A stretch of 64,000 bases of DNA from Lichina pygmaea (lineage: Eukaryota; Ascomycota; Lichinomycetes; Lichinales; Lichinaceae), in contig OY730171.1 in NCBI GenBank assembly GCA_963422465.1, positions 2,914,001 to 2,978,000 on the forward strand. Direction: 5' to 3'. Each line of letters starts with the position of its first letter. Within the stretch, counting starts at the first letter, position 1. Below, piece by piece: positions 19,317-31,067 of the stretch. The position numbers and the translations under genes are program-made. The notes below the pieces were generated by a model. It saw only the letters and a list, made by a program, of their open reading frames with translations. It was not told where the DNA came from and ran no database searches.

Positions 19317-21399
19317 TCAGATAGCCTTGGTCCGCGTAAAGAGACTGCTGTAGACAGCATCCACCACGGGAGTGGCACTGATCTGTCTGCCGCCAAAGAA
19401 GCGCCCGTTGAGACCTTTGATGGCGTTTTCCCCTCCCTCGACCCGATCGAACTTGAGATAGATCTCGCCTTGGGAGTTGGCATCCAGGGCAATGTGGACG
19501 ACGTGTCCGTACTTCTCCTCACACTCGGCTCGGACGTCGTCCTCCAGCTCCTTGATCCAGGCCTCGCCCTCCTCCCTGGAGAACCGTTAGCGGGGATGCC
19601 CAAGCGAATGGGGGAAGGCCACATACTCGGTTGGGTCGAACATGTTCTTGAGCACGACGCATCGGCTGGCCATGCTGATGTTCGCCGGAGCCGGTTTCGA
19701 CTCCGGATTCGGCCGCGGCACCTTAAGCTTCTCGTCGGTGCCGTTGGTCTCCGCGACCGGCTCGTCGGTTCGAGCGAGCTTCCTCATGAGTGCGTCCCTG
19801 CTGTAGTTATTGAAGTTGACGCCGGCAACGTCAGTGTCGTCCAAGGCGCTAGCTCCTCCTGCACCTTTGTCGGTATCCCGCCCTCCGGCGCGGTCGAAGG
19901 CGCCTCCTGCGCCACCGGCGTGTGCACCGCGTCCGCCGAGACCAGAGAAGGCCGAGCCTTGAAAGCTGCGCTGATCGTGGCCGTGGCCATGGAAGCGCTG
20001 TAGGAGATTGGCCGTCGATTCAGGCGTGAACTTATCGTTGCCTAGGCCAACGCGGATCAGTCGACCAGCAAGATCGAAGCCATTCATCTTCTCGAGGGCC
20101 TCTTTAGCATTGCTAGGATCCCGGTACCTGCACGATATCCGAGTCAGCGACGGGACCCACCATGGTACACCGATACGCCATCAGAGGGTAGGGTGCAACA
20201 CTCACTGAACAAACCCATAGCCTCTGCTGCGGCCAGTCTCGTCCTTCTGCAGTTGAACAAATTCGAGCTCGCCAAACGGTTCGAAGACGTGCTGCAGGTC
20301 ACTCTCGGTGATGCTGAAATGGATATTGCCAACGTACAGACGGTGGAACGGAATGGAGCTGGGGTTGTGATGGGAAGAGCCTTCGCCAGCTCGAGCTTGA
20401 CGATTCTTCTCGGCCTCCGTCAACTGGGCAATGATAGGAATGCCTAGAAGCTTCTGGCCTGTAAGCTGTATCGCAAGTGGGACGGACTTTTCATCCTTGA
20501 ACTCGACGTAGCCGACACTGAAGCTTGCGTGTCAGTCACCTCGACCACGATCCAGAGGCGGGGCAAAGCACGACGAGTCCTAACCCTTTGGATCTGCCGC
20601 TGACCCTGTCCTTCACAATCTGGGCCTCCTTGACGGGGCCGACTTTCTCGAAGAATGCGATCAGCTCCTTCGTCGGCAGCCGCGCCGCGAGTTGCTGCAC
20701 GAACACGGTGCGGCGGTCTCGTTCGTCTTCGTTCAGGGGAGGCGATTCCGACTTGGTTCGGTCCGCCTTCGGGCTTCGACTCCTCTTCGGGCTCCGCGTA
20801 CGATGACGACCGTCGCCCCGGCCGCCGCCGTCGCTACCGATACCGGCGCCGCTGCCACGGCCGTCACGTCGGCCATCGCGGGCCCGATAACGGTCCCGGT
20901 CCTCCCTGTCGCGGCGACCCCGGCCGGAGGGACGGTAGTGCCTGTCTTTGTCAGGGGACACCGAACGGGTACGAGTGCGGCCTGCTCCACGGTAGTAGTC
21001 GGCGGCGCCAGAGGTACGATACAGGTCCTCACGCTCATGACCACCCCAGTGCCGATCTCGACGCGAGCCGCGTCGGTCGCCGTCGCGGCTTCGACTCCTT
21101 CTCCGGTTTCTGGCGCCGTCGTGGCGGCCGCCTCGATCGCTCCTGGGGCTTCTCAGATTCTCTTCACGATCCACTCCGGCCCGATCCCGGCGCCGGTCTC
21201 TGCTGCGGTCCCGGCGCTTGCGGTCCCGGTCTCTGTCTCGGTCACGGCTTCCATCCCGATGACGATCTCGCTCTCGCCTCTCGTTGCGGTCTTTCTTGAG
21301 CCGGTCGTCATCACCGTTGGACCGTGCCGGCTCGGGAGGCGGTGGCTCCGTCGCCTTGGCGGTCGATTCCAGGAGGGCTTCGACATCAAGACCTGACAT
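19317..21399 (-). CDS. RNA-binding splicing factor with RS domain and RRMs (CAPER/RBM39/Rsd1 type)
   Basis: Nuclear SR-like splicing factor of the CC1-like family. Exons 21399-20585, 20517-20206, 20127-19627 and 19575-19317 give 628 aa; all phases agree. The N-terminus (residues 30-215) is an Arg/Asp/Ser RS-type domain. RRM1 begins with [22 protein letters not shown] (RNP2) and has SKGVGYVEF (RNP1) across intron 1. RRM2 has [22 protein letters not shown] and [11 protein letters not shown] across intron 2. After a Gly/Ala-rich linker, the C-terminal U2AF-homology-type RRM has [17 protein letters not shown], then WIKELEDDV and [11 protein letters not shown]. The donor of intron 1 is GTTAGG, less usual, but no alternative keeps the frame. 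Divergent from SCS7. Confidence 0.9.
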
Positions 21400-21921
21400 G
21401 ATCGCAACACGTTGGAACGCGTCCTCTGCTTGGCCTTGGCTGCCTTCGTAGGCGGGGAAGAGAGGAATTTCACTTTGACGACGGTTAGGTCGTTGCAGTC
21501 AGACGAGGTAAGTCTCAGCTAGCAAACCCTTGTTTTGAATATGATAGTGGTCTCGAAATACAGCCGTGATCCGTGATCCGCAGCTTTTTCGGTCGCACGG
21601 TGGCAAGCAGAGCAAAAACACCGGCGCTCGTCAATGCCCGAATGAGCAGGCACCAGTAGACGGCGTCTTGGTAGAAGTTCGTCGGCAACTGCTCGAGGAT
21701 GGCGGCGTGGGCGGTTGAGGTTTGACGGGGCAAGCAGTTTGATGACTAATCCGCACCCTGTGACCATACGAGGTACAAATGCTGACTCAGTCAGGTTCAA
21801 TGAATGACTAATCAGATTGAACGCCACGGCGCAAAGACGCCCGCCCGAGATCGCGATGTTGACCTATCTTTAGTTTTTCAATAGCTCGTTCGCCCAAATC
21901 AACAGGAGCAGGCTCGCCACC
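21400..21921. promoter_or_regulatory. Divergent promoter region, splicing factor/SCS7
   Basis: 522 bp between two divergent ATGs. No TATA box, repeat or further gene seen. Confidence 0.4.
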
Positions 21922-23200
21922 ATGCCCGGGAGGACACTTCCCTTGATCTCAACTACTGAGCTGCAGAGACACCGGACCGCCGCATCATGCTACGTATCGT
22001 ACGGTGGCAAAGTCTTCGATCTGACGTCATTCCTCGCCGACCATCCCGGTGGCGGTGACCTGATCCTCGAGTATGGAGGCCGAGATGTGCAGGAGATAAT
22101 GGGCGATGAAGTGTCGCACATGCATTCCGAGGTAGCCTATGAGATTCTGGAGGACTCTGTCGTGGGCCTTCTCGACGATGTTCCTTCCTCGACGTTGTCG
22201 ACACAGAAGACGTCCCTGCAGGCGCATGATGGCAAGCAGGCATCGGCCAAAGCTCAAGACGACCGGCCACCGAGCGGCGCCAGCCTAGCAGATGCCTCTC
22301 CCGAGTCAAGCGCGTCCCTGGAGGACGAGCTCTCCCTCGAGACCAACGCAGTCGACGACTTCCGCCGCCACAAGTTCTTGGATCTCAACAGGCCACTGCT
22401 GACGCAAGTCTGGAACGGAGGTTTTTCCAAGGATTTCTATCTCGCCGAAGTCCACAGGCCTCGACATTACAAAGGGGGCCAGTCCGCGCCGCTGTTTGGG
22501 AATTTCCTAGAACCGCTCAGCAAGACGCCGTGGTGGGCTGTTCCGAGCATCTGGCTGCCGTCAGTCATCTACGGAACCGTTTTATCCCGGGAGGGCATGG
22601 CCGGCTGGGGTCATGTGGCCACTTTTTGGCTCTCGGGGCTTGCGATATGGACTCTGGTGGAGTACAGTCTGCACCGCTGCTTATTTCACGTCGACAGGTG
22701 AGTTCCTTGTGACGTAGCTCGATGGCGTCCGCTCACTTTTCTGTAGATACCTTCCAGATAACCGGGCAGCGCTCACCGCTCATTTCATGTTACACGGTAT
22801 CCACCACTACCTCCCCATGGACAAGCTTCGGCTCGTCATGCCGCCGGCGTTGTTCGTCATTCTCGCGACGCCTTTTTGGAAGCTGGTACACATCGTCATC
22901 TACTGGAACTGGTATGCCGCAATAGCGCTCTATTGCGGGGGTATATTCGGGTACATCTGTTATGATGTCACCCATTATTTCCTCCATCACCGCAAGTAAG
23001 TCCAGCCGGAAAGCGCCTGGCGGGAGAGCCCGCAAGCTGAACCTCGAACCAGCCTCCCGGCCTACTATCGCGAGATAAAGAAGTATCACCTTCAGCATCA
23101 CTACTCGGACCACGAGAACGGCTTTGGCGTGACGAGCAGATTCTGGGACAGAGTGTTTGGGACCGAATTATCGCCACCAAAGGCAGCCAAAGCCGCTTGA
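21922..23200 (+). CDS. SCS7: Ceramide very-long-chain fatty acid 2-hydroxylase SCS7 (FA2H)
   Basis: ER membrane di-iron enzyme adding the 2-hydroxyl group to the fatty acid of ceramides, fed by its own cytochrome b5 domain. Exons 21922-22697, 22747-22995 and 23053-23200 give 390 aa. The b5 domain occupies about residues 10-90 with the haem motif HPGG at 41-44 and the second ligand in SHMHSE. A Ser-rich linker follows, then the conserved HKFLDLNRPLLTQVWNGGF block. The hydroxylase domain carries the histidine boxes HRCLFH, HGIHH, HYFLHH and YHLQHHY, with hydrophobic segments between. Both introns have strong donors (GTGAGT, GTAAGT). Confidence 0.95.
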
Positions 23201-23506
23201 AGTTGGGTCGACGTCGGATGGGGGGCGTTTTATTGTATCGTACTGCTGATTCAAGTACATTGGATTTCATGACCTTCCACTACCTGTATCATCTTAGCAC
23301 TTGAGCTATTCTCATGACTCTCAAACCCTACAGCAGGCTGATTCATGATCCGTTGCCCGCATTGACACCGGTGTCAGAGATCACAAGAAGCCCTTTAATT
23401 TCTTCTCAGAGGTAACTCTTCTACTTTTCGAAAGAACTTGTGTACAGTACGCAGGGCGCTGCGAAGATTTTGGCGACCATCACGTCTTGAGAGCACGGGT
23501 TGCTTC

Positions 23507-24119
23507 TCAGGGTTTCGAGAGAACAACAACACCCTTTTCTCTTGGTCTCCGGCCCCCTTCTGGCCCCGGACGTCGTGATTCTCGTGCGGGCCCAAGTCCT
23601 GAACTATCACCGCCTGCCAAAAGGCCACTTCTCCGCAGTTCTCTGGCTTCTGCTCGCCACAATTTTGCGTGTTCCTTTGCTTCTTGGACCCGGCGTTCGG
23701 TCGAATCTTCGGCCTCCTTGACCCGTCTTTCCCTCCACTCGTTGGCATTGTCCACCCGACTTTGAGCTCACGCTTCGGCACTGTTCACCCGCACTTGAGT
23801 CCATTGCTCGGACTCGCTGGCCCGCCTTTGAGCCCATCGCTCGGACTCTTCGACCTGCGCCGCCGACATCCGCCGCGTTTCCTTGTCGATCTGGCGCTCC
23901 TTGGCTTCGAAATACGCCTCGAAGAAGTTGGTGTCAGGGGGTCCCTATGGAATAGAACTTGTCAGTTTTAATCATCTTCCTGTGATAGCTACAGCTTGAA
24001 AATGGTGACTGTTGTACCCCCGTCTTCACCTGGAGACGCACTTGACTAATACGCAGTGGAAAGCAGTCGTGTAGAACAGATACGGTACCACAGTCCTCAC
24101 TGATCGATTCTGGAGACAC
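23507..24119 (-). pseudogene. Decayed gene encoding 11-residue charged repeats
   Basis: Two candidate exons join in phase: 24119-24030 (GTGAAG donor) and 23944-23507 (CCATAG acceptor). The second encodes NFFEAYFEAKERQIDKET followed by repeats of an 11-residue unit ending in W or a similar residue, for example AQRRASESEQW and AQSRVDNANEW, likely coiled coil. At 23770-23768 a TGA stands exactly where a unit would have its W (TGG), and the same frame then continues for 87 codons. This suggests a single nonsense change in a formerly open gene. I recognise no family. Other readings: a very short second intron at the GTGAGC overlapping the stop, or a fortuitous frame. Confidence 0.45.
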
Positions 24120-24355
24120 AGCAGCAGATGAGGTTGCTCTTGTTGTTGGGAAATCTATTTAGGGATTTTGAGACTGCCTTACACGCATTTAGGGGAAGAA
24201 CAATAGCACGTGACAAGTGCTCGATGCCCCGCAAGGCTGTTACGTGATCTTCATATGGCGCTTCTTACTAACCCCGGATTGCTGAGTCATGCGCATAGTG
24301 GGCCCAACGGGGTATTGGCACTGGCTCCCAATCTAGTATTTTCAGCTCTAAGGGC

Positions 24356-24364
24356 ATATAAATC
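24356..24364 (+). promoter_or_regulatory. TATA box of the BTB gene
   Basis: CATATAAAT, about 105 bp upstream of the first in-frame ATG of the BTB gene; a CACGTG lies further upstream near 24208. The rest of 24120-24469 shows nothing else. Confidence 0.5.
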
Positions 24365-24469
24365 TCCGCGACGGCCAACCAATCTTTCCCAGCTTCTACG
24401 AGAGGCATCTCACCAGCACCTCGTACCATACCGTGCGACCACGAAGACCTTCCGGTCAGCCAGCTTCAT

Positions 24470-25863
24470 GTGTGTCCTAGCGACGGCCCATGCTGGCACA
24501 TCACTCCCATGACCAAGGATCCCTCCGTGCTCTGGAACAACGCGCGCAACGTTGACTTGGCCGCAGACGAAGAAGATGGCCATCGCCAGGACCCCAAGTC
24601 ACCTGTCGTCAACATCGCGGAACGCGGAGACCTTATCCTGTCGACACGCACGGGCCCTGAGACGGCGGCGGTGCTCTTCCGCGTCGACAGCCACCGACTC
24701 AAGGCCCGCTCGGCATTCTTCCGGGCCCTGCTGGAGTCAAGTTTCAGAGAAGGCATCTCGGTGTGCGACGGCCACGAGAAGATACGTCAGGATGGGGCAG
24801 AGCCGGCGTCGGCTCCGGCGGCTTGGCTACCCCACATCGACCTGGAAGAGCTGGGCAGTCACGTCATGACGGACCTGTTGCGGATCCTGCACGGACAAGA
24901 CATCTCCTACCATCGGCCGGGAGTCCGTCATCTCGCCTCTCTCGCGACGCTGGCGGACCAGTACGATTGCCTTCCAGAGGTGGCCGAGTTCGTGCATCAG
25001 AAGAATTTTCTGCCCACGCTCAACAAGAAGAGCAAAGGGAGCACCGGGGCCGAGGTCAGCGAAGAGCGTCTACGACAGAAGATTCTGGTGGGCTGGTTGC
25101 TCGACTATCCACATTGGCTCACGAGCTACAGCCAGCGGCTCATCGTGAGGGGCTCGTCGCGGTGGGTGGGCGATGAAGCCTTGGGTGACGCCAAAGAGGG
25201 CGTGTGGTGGGACCTGCCGCACGACCTTGAGGGTGAGATGTCGCGGCTCCCGCCATGGCATGGCCGTACAGTCTTCCTCCGCCCCATGCTGACGCCGTTG
25301 GTCAATCAGCGGAGCTCCAAGCCAGGCGTGAGCTGATCCTCGAAACGCTCAACTCGTTGGTAGTCGATATCTTGGGGTCATACACGTCCAAACAACGGCA
25401 GTGCACGCTGGGTTACTCCAACTCGGCCGAGTGCGATTCCTTCCAGCTCGGCGAAGCCATCCGGTTTCTGAGCCGCATCGGCACGGTGCAGGTGCAAGGC
25501 CTCATCTACGACACACACGTGGGCGAGCCAAACGCCAGGTCCATCTCCGAGATCATCTCGACGCTGCGGCAAGTGCCCAGCTATCAGATCGACCAACATC
25601 ACTCGCACTGCGGCCTCCGGACAAAGCTCACGCCGCCGCTGCAATTCCTCCAGTTCGTGTTGGACCACGGCGTTGGCGTCTGCCGGGATTGCTGGAAGCA
25701 CGACCGACCGAACAGCCGGTGGTCGAACGTGGCGGCGGCGGGGAAGTGGACAATGCCCCACATCTGGTCGAACTGGTCTGCAACAGGACGACCTCGGTCA
25801 TGCAAGGAGCACGAGGCGAAGATCAAGGCGTTGTTCACCGCCGCTGCGAGACAGTGGGCTTGA
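24470..25863 (+). CDS. BTB/POZ domain protein
   Basis: Two exons, 24470-25232 and 25310-25863, joined by a 77-nt intron (GTGAGA donor, ATCAG acceptor); 438 aa. The N-terminal BTB fold is seen as ERGDLILSTRTG, then LFRVDSHRLKARSAFFRALLESSF (about 60-85), and LLRILHGQDISYHRP followed by LASLATLADQYDCLPEV (about 140-180), the classic fungal BTB layout. The C-terminal half has a Cys/His-containing segment (HHSHCGLRT, GVCRDCWKHD) and ends in Trp-Ala. Such fungal BTB proteins are mostly uncharacterised; protein-protein interaction is the family role. The start could be 24470 or the in-frame ATG at 24509, which fits the family length equally well. Confidence 0.85.
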
Positions 25864-25915
25864 ACAGGAGGAGCGGCAGGAGGAGCGGCAGGAGGAGCGG
25901 CAGGAGGAGCAGGAG
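25864..25915. repeat. 12-bp minisatellite GGAGGAGCGGCA
   Basis: About 3.7 copies of the 12-bp unit beginning just after the BTB stop codon. Confidence 0.8.
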
Positions 25916-27104
25916 GAGGCAGCGAGAAGAAGCGGAGCGCAAGCGTGGGGAACAGAAGCTGCAAGGCACAATGAGGTACACCAACCTCCACGTCGACGTG
26001 TGGCCAGATGTGCGCAGGCTCAGTTTCATCGTGTTCTATTCGGCGCAGATGTTGTTCGCAGGATTCCATCAGGGGCCAGATCGACCACCTACATCTTCGT
26101 CGAAGGCTGCTTGCTGGCTGCGACAGACTTGAGACTTTTCGATCTTGGTGTTCATGGCCCGCGAGGCACCTACTGCTTCGACACTGATAATCAACCCTGC
26201 GCAGCGTGTACGAGGGCAAGAGTAGTCCATAACAACCTGAAGGAGGCGAAGGCTAAGCAGAGTTGCCGTGTCTGTTCACAGCCTCGCGGCGAAGCGCGGC
26301 TATCACGCCAATGAGGGCTTTTGCGATCCCCCTTCGAACAAATGTGTGATGCTCGTATAATCCTCGGCTATGGTTGCGTCGATATAGTGGCACGGGTATC
26401 GCCGGCCTCAGCCTGCACACCCCAGCCACAAAGTGTTCCAGGGATTTCTGAAGAGTGACTTCATACGTATGTTTTTATGGACCTCTACTCCGTAGGAAGG
26501 GTACGTACGTATGTAGTACGCAATCACTCGCAAAGTAGTCCGTGGCTTCTGTCATGGATGGGTATAGTAACAAAAGATCTGAAATAAAATGATTTTCCCC
26601 TTTCCATTGATGTGGCTTGGGCGCCAAGGCGGTCATCCCTACGCTCGCTTGCCGTAGGGGGCACTACGATACCCCCCCTCTTGCCCCTTCGGTACTACGT
26701 CCAAGGCTAAGCCACTCAGCCCGAGGTGCCGATGATTTTCGCGTACTGTACCTGTAGAAGCACTGCCAGACCGGGGTGTGGCTCCCTCAATATTGAGACT
26801 TGCCATCACGGTCAAGCTAATGCACTGCTTATGGCTTGGAGATGATCAGCCATAGCGAGGTGAACACGCTCGAGAAATATATATATAGACGAGCGTACGG
26901 TAGCTGTTCAAATTGAATCCAATCGTCAATCACCAAGGAGTCCCCTCACTTGTGTTTGCCACGGCCAGGATCCAATCCTTCATACCAGTAAACAAGCACG
27001 ACAGGTTACAGCTCACTTCGATACCCGACACACACCGTCATTCACTGCACATTCCCGAGCTTTGCCCAGGAACGACGTGGTTCGTCAAAGACAGCTGATC
27101 AAAA
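25916..27104. other. Intergenic region BTB/vWA
   Basis: No gene is supported. A partly palindromic stretch lies at about 26613-26712 (GGCTTGGGCGCC ... CCAAGGCTAAGCC), perhaps a worn miniature element. A GTAC-rich patch lies at 26500-26520 and an AT-rich TATA region (AAATATATATATAG, 26875-26890) about 215 bp before the vWA gene. Confidence 0.45.
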
Positions 27105-28231
27105 ATGGCTTCGACTCGGACCCTCTCACCATGTCCTATCCACCACTCGCCAACACTATCCAGACCTGTCGCGGACAGCTCCAAGATGGACGCTTTCAGG
27201 AGACTCTTCGGGAGGAAGACCGACCGCCCTACCAAGTCAAGCAAGGCCCGGAGAGTTCAGTCTATATCCACGCCAGAACAGAAAATATCCGTATCGGTTT
27301 CACAGATTCAAGTTGCTCAGAGCTTCGGTGCTTCCCAGGATCAAGCAGCCATGGGTGGCAACTCAAACCCGTTCTCGTCTACAACGCCGCCCACCAGGCG
27401 ACCCGGTGAGTCTTGCCTGTCTTTGGGTGTCTTTGTCGCCGGTCCGAGGAGAATGTGAGACTGAGATGAGGTTTGCCAGGTCCTCAAGCGTCAAGGACCG
27501 GCCGCGGCAGCATGAATGAACCCCCACCGGCTTACACTCCTTCGACGGTCGCACCGGCCGCCGACGACGATCGCTTTGCATTCCTGTCGACGTTCGACAC
27601 CGTCTTCCTCGTCGACGACAGCGGCTCGATGGCCGGACGATCCTGGCGGGAGACGGCCGCGGCTCTGGAGTCCATCACGCCCGTCTGCACGGCCCACGAC
27701 GCGGACGGCATCGACATCCACTTCCTGAACCACGGCGCCGGCGACCCGACGCGGTATCGGAACATCACGTCGACGGAGGCGGTGCAGCACATCTTCGGCA
27801 TGGTCACGCCGATGGGCGGGACGCCGACGGGCATCCGCCTGCATCACATCCTCAAGCCGTATCTGCAGCGCTACAAGGTCGACCCCAACGGCACCAAGCC
27901 CCTGAACATTGTCGTCATCACCGACGGCGTCCCGAGCGACGACGTCGAGAGCGTCATCATCAGCGCCGCCAAGCAGCTCGACCGCGTCGACGCTCCGGCC
28001 TGGCAGGTCGGCATCCAGTTCTTCCAGGTCGGCAACGAGCTCGGCGCCGCCGCGGCGCTGCAGGAGCTCGACGACGGCCTGTCCGAGGTGGCCGGCGGCA
28101 TCCGGGACATGGTCGACACCGTCCCCTGGGGAGGCAGCAGCAGCGGCGGCGGCCAGTCCCTCAGCGGCGACGAACTGTTGAAGGTCGTCCTCGGCTCCGT
28201 CAACCGGAGACTGGACCGGAAGCGGATCTGA
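27105..28231 (+). CDS. von Willebrand factor A domain protein
   Basis: Two exons, 27105-27405 and 27480-28231, joined across a 74-nt intron (GTGAGT donor, GCCAG acceptor); 350 aa. The N-terminus is basic and Ser/Thr-rich with PPPAYTPS, a PPxY-like motif, after the intron. The vWA domain starts with FDTVFLVDDSGSMAG (MIDAS DxSxS, about residue 145), continues with ALESITPVCTAHD and MVTPMGGTPTG (MIDAS Thr), and has NIVVITDGVPSDD (MIDAS Asp). The metal site therefore looks complete. No signal peptide or transmembrane segment is visible, so the protein is likely intracellular. A conserved fungal vWA family of unknown role. Confidence 0.9.
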
Positions 28232-28407
28232 CTACATCTTTTCCGCCTCGGCGTAAAGCCACCATATTCTTCAAGGTGTACTGCTGAACTTTTGATGCAA
28301 TGCATGAATGGAGTTGGTTGCTTGCAACGGGAGCCATATGTCGTTGTGCTACCCAACAGATTTCACCTGTTTGTGGCACCAAAATCCCACCGTTGGGTCC
28401 TCTTGTC

Positions 28408-28500
28408 TCCTCTTCTCTCTTCTTCTCTCTTCTTCTCTCTTCTTCTCTCTTCTTCTTCTTCTTCTTCTTCTCCTTCTTCTTCTTCCTCTTCTTCTTCCCT
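28408..28500. repeat. CTCTT/TTC pyrimidine repeat
   Basis: Tandem TTCTCTC and then TTC units, about 90 bp, in the vWA 3' flank. The rest of 28232-29233 holds no supported gene; 29155-29215 is a GGTGGGAYR-type minisatellite. Confidence 0.85.
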
Positions 28501-29233
28501 TTGTCTTCGCTAGATGTCCAATCTTGATTGGGTCTTTCTTCATTTCTCCGTCTATACTTATCCATCATCCTTTTATTCTCCATCTGCTCTTCTATCTTCG
28601 CTCGTCAATCTTCCTCTCTCCCTCTTCTCTTGCTCTTCGATCGACCCTGCCACACTTCATTGCACACCGCGAATGAATTTCCCTGGGCACCGATCGATAT
28701 TCTATCTCTAGAGCGTCTTACTAGACGGCTTGATGGCGGCCTGGCTGTCTCACGCAGGAATCAAATGGTATGAAAATTCTCGTGAGCTCTTACTGCGCTG
28801 TGTCGTATGCTCCTATTCGACCAAGCTTGAAGACGTAATCTGAACACCTACATTCCAAGCATCTGGCGCCATCTCCATTCCCTGACGAATGCTCTTTTGA
28901 TCCGTGCGTCTATATGGAGGTACTGTGCCTTCATACATTACTTCGACGTGAGCTACTGTACGTAATCACGTAGGTGTCACACGGTGGAAAGTACAGCGTG
29001 CAAGTCTAGCATGGAAATACAGCGTGGAAGAACAGTACCACCGGTGCTAGATAAATACGGAAAGGTCATCACGGCCAGGCACATGCCAGCTACTTGCAAT
29101 GCAACCGTACCCAGACATGAGCTACTGCGTGCATGTACGTATGTGGGTGCAGGAGCGTGAGTAGGTGGGATGGGTGGGACAGGTGGGATAGGTGGGTGTG
29201 GTGGGCGTAGGTCGGGTACGTGGTAAGGTCGTA

Positions 29234-31067
29234 CCCCCCTTCGCGGCCCACCCCCCTTCACGGCCCACCTCCTAAGCGATAAATCTGCATGACTCTTGCA
29301 TCAACAACACGTCGCAGCACCTCCCACGATCAAGTATCCAGACTTCTAAGTGGCTTAATTGATTCATCATGCCTTCGTACACGACCAAGGACCTCCAGAA
29401 CACGCTGGAAGCTATCTCCGATGGAATGCCAATCCGTACCGCTGCAAAAACCTGGGTTATCCCCCCTACCACCCTCCGTGCCCGATCACATGGGCGAAAC
29501 GTACGACCAGTCTTCAACCAGAGTCGCCAAAGACTCTCCCCAGACCAGGAATCCAGTCTGTGAGACTGGGTCCTCCTCCGAGCCTCGCTAGGCTTTGCAC
29601 CCCGGCATCAACAGCTTGCTCATTTCGCCGAGAAACTGCTTAAAGCTGGAGGGGATGATAAACCTCTGGGGAAGCATTGGATTGAGAACTTTTTGCGACG
29701 GAACCCAGAGGTTAAGTCCCTGAAAGCAGTTCCACTTGATCAGATTAGAAAGAATGGTGCCTCAGAGGCTAATATAAAGCTATTCTTTGATATGATGGCA
29801 CATCCAAAGATCTTGAGTATTGCACCACAATTCCGGTACAATATGGATGAGACAGGCCTTATGGAAGGCACGTCCTACTCTGGGAAGGTCTTGACAGGGC
29901 GGGAGAAGAAGACTGAGTGTCTGAGTACTCCTGCGTGTTGTACATGGACTACAATTGTCGAGTGCATCAATGCCACCGGGCAGTGCATTGATCCCCTTGT
30001 TATTTTCAAGGGGAAATCTGTACAGAAGCAATGGTTTCCGGATGATCGGTCAGGGATGCTGGGGTGGCACTTCGAGGCACAGGATAACAGCTTCATTGAC
30101 TGCAGTATTGCTCAGGGGTGGCTGGAAAACTGCTTCATCCCCCAATCTGGGGCAGGTCCTGGCAAAGAAACACGACTGCTTGTTCTAGATGGACATATTA
30201 GCCATGAGACCGATGAATTCCAGTACACCTGCTACTACAACAACATCCACCTGCTGTACCTGCCAGCCCACGCCTCCCACGTCCTCCAGCCTCTTGATGT
30301 TGGTGTGTTTTCAAGTCTGAAGCAGGCGTACCGGATGTTCCTTGACGATTTCATTAAAAGATCAGCCGCCAGAGCTATTGGGAAGCCCATGTTTCTAATT
30401 CTGTACCAGAAGGCACGGAAGAAGGCTTTCAGCAGCTCAAATATTGTTGCTGGGTGGCGACATACCGGGTTATGGCCACAAAGCTGTCGGAAGGCATTGC
30501 AGAACAGATTTGTTGTTGCGGAGGATCCACCACAGCCAGCAGAAGCCCAGGCACGTCCTAGGACCCCGCAAATAGAACCCGAGCATCCTGAGAACACATC
30601 CCAAGCATCACAGCCAGTGTTCCTAACTCCAAAAGGGCATCGTCAACTCCGAGAGTCCATGGAGAAAATTGGCACAAGAGACCCCTCAACCAGAGCTCTC
30701 TTTCGGTCGGTTGGGAAGCGCCTGGACCACCAAAACCACAAGATTGAGCTGCAGCAACGTCAGATTGACTATCTGGAACTTGAGATCGAAACATTACGCC
30801 CACCGAAGCGCCAGAAAATCCACCCCAACCCGAACGATCGCTTTGTCAAGACTCCGGCACTCGAGGCCACCAGGGAGCGGTATCAGGCTGTAAATCCGGT
30901 CGACTCGGTAGCCAGGCAGAATCAGGAGGTTGAGTTTGATCATATGTGCTCGCAGTATCTGCTCTAGACAATTAAGGACTGTGTCAGCCCAAAATCCGTA
31001 CAAAAGTTGATGTCGTAAAAATTGTCGCTAAGGGGGTCCGTGAAGGGGGGTGGACCGCGAAGGGGGG
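29234..31067 (+). mobile_element. Fot1/pogo-type DNA transposon (about 1.83 kb)
   Basis: Inverted terminal repeats of about 43-46 bp face each other: left 29234-29279 and right 31025-31067. Both read inward as CCCCCCTTCGCGG, then YCCACCCCCCTTCACGG, then an arm ending TTAGCGA/CTAAGCGA. The size and single transposase ORF match Fot1-like elements. The target duplication is not clear; TA occurs close to both ends but the exact outer edge is uncertain by a few bases. Confidence 0.85.
29369..30967 (+). pseudogene. Pogo/Fot1 transposase with one in-frame stop
   Basis: One reading frame of 533 codons is open except for a TGA at 29561-29563 (codon 65). The N-terminus YTTKDLQNTLEAISDGMPIR is a psq-type helix-turn-helix, GFAPRH and HWIENFLRRNPEVK belong to the CENPB-type DNA-binding half, and the DDE_1 core has YNMDETGLMEG, LVLDGHISH and LQPLDVGVFSSLK. 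The spacing between the second and third Asp is 35 residues, the DD35D pattern. The C-terminus has a coiled-coil-like QQRQIDYLELEIETL. A CGA-to-TGA change would explain the stop (inference). The longest intact part starts at 29693 and lacks the DNA-binding domain, so the copy is probably not autonomous unless the stop is read through. Confidence 0.88.

Noticed and set aside
20655-21396. Long plus-strand frames opposite the splicing factor RS domain
   Set aside because: They are mirror frames of the Arg/Asp-rich repeats; the minus strand has the RRM signatures and consistent introns.
26613-26712. Partly palindromic stretch as a miniature transposon
   Set aside because: Arms match only in short blocks and no target duplication is visible; mentioned only within the intergenic entry.
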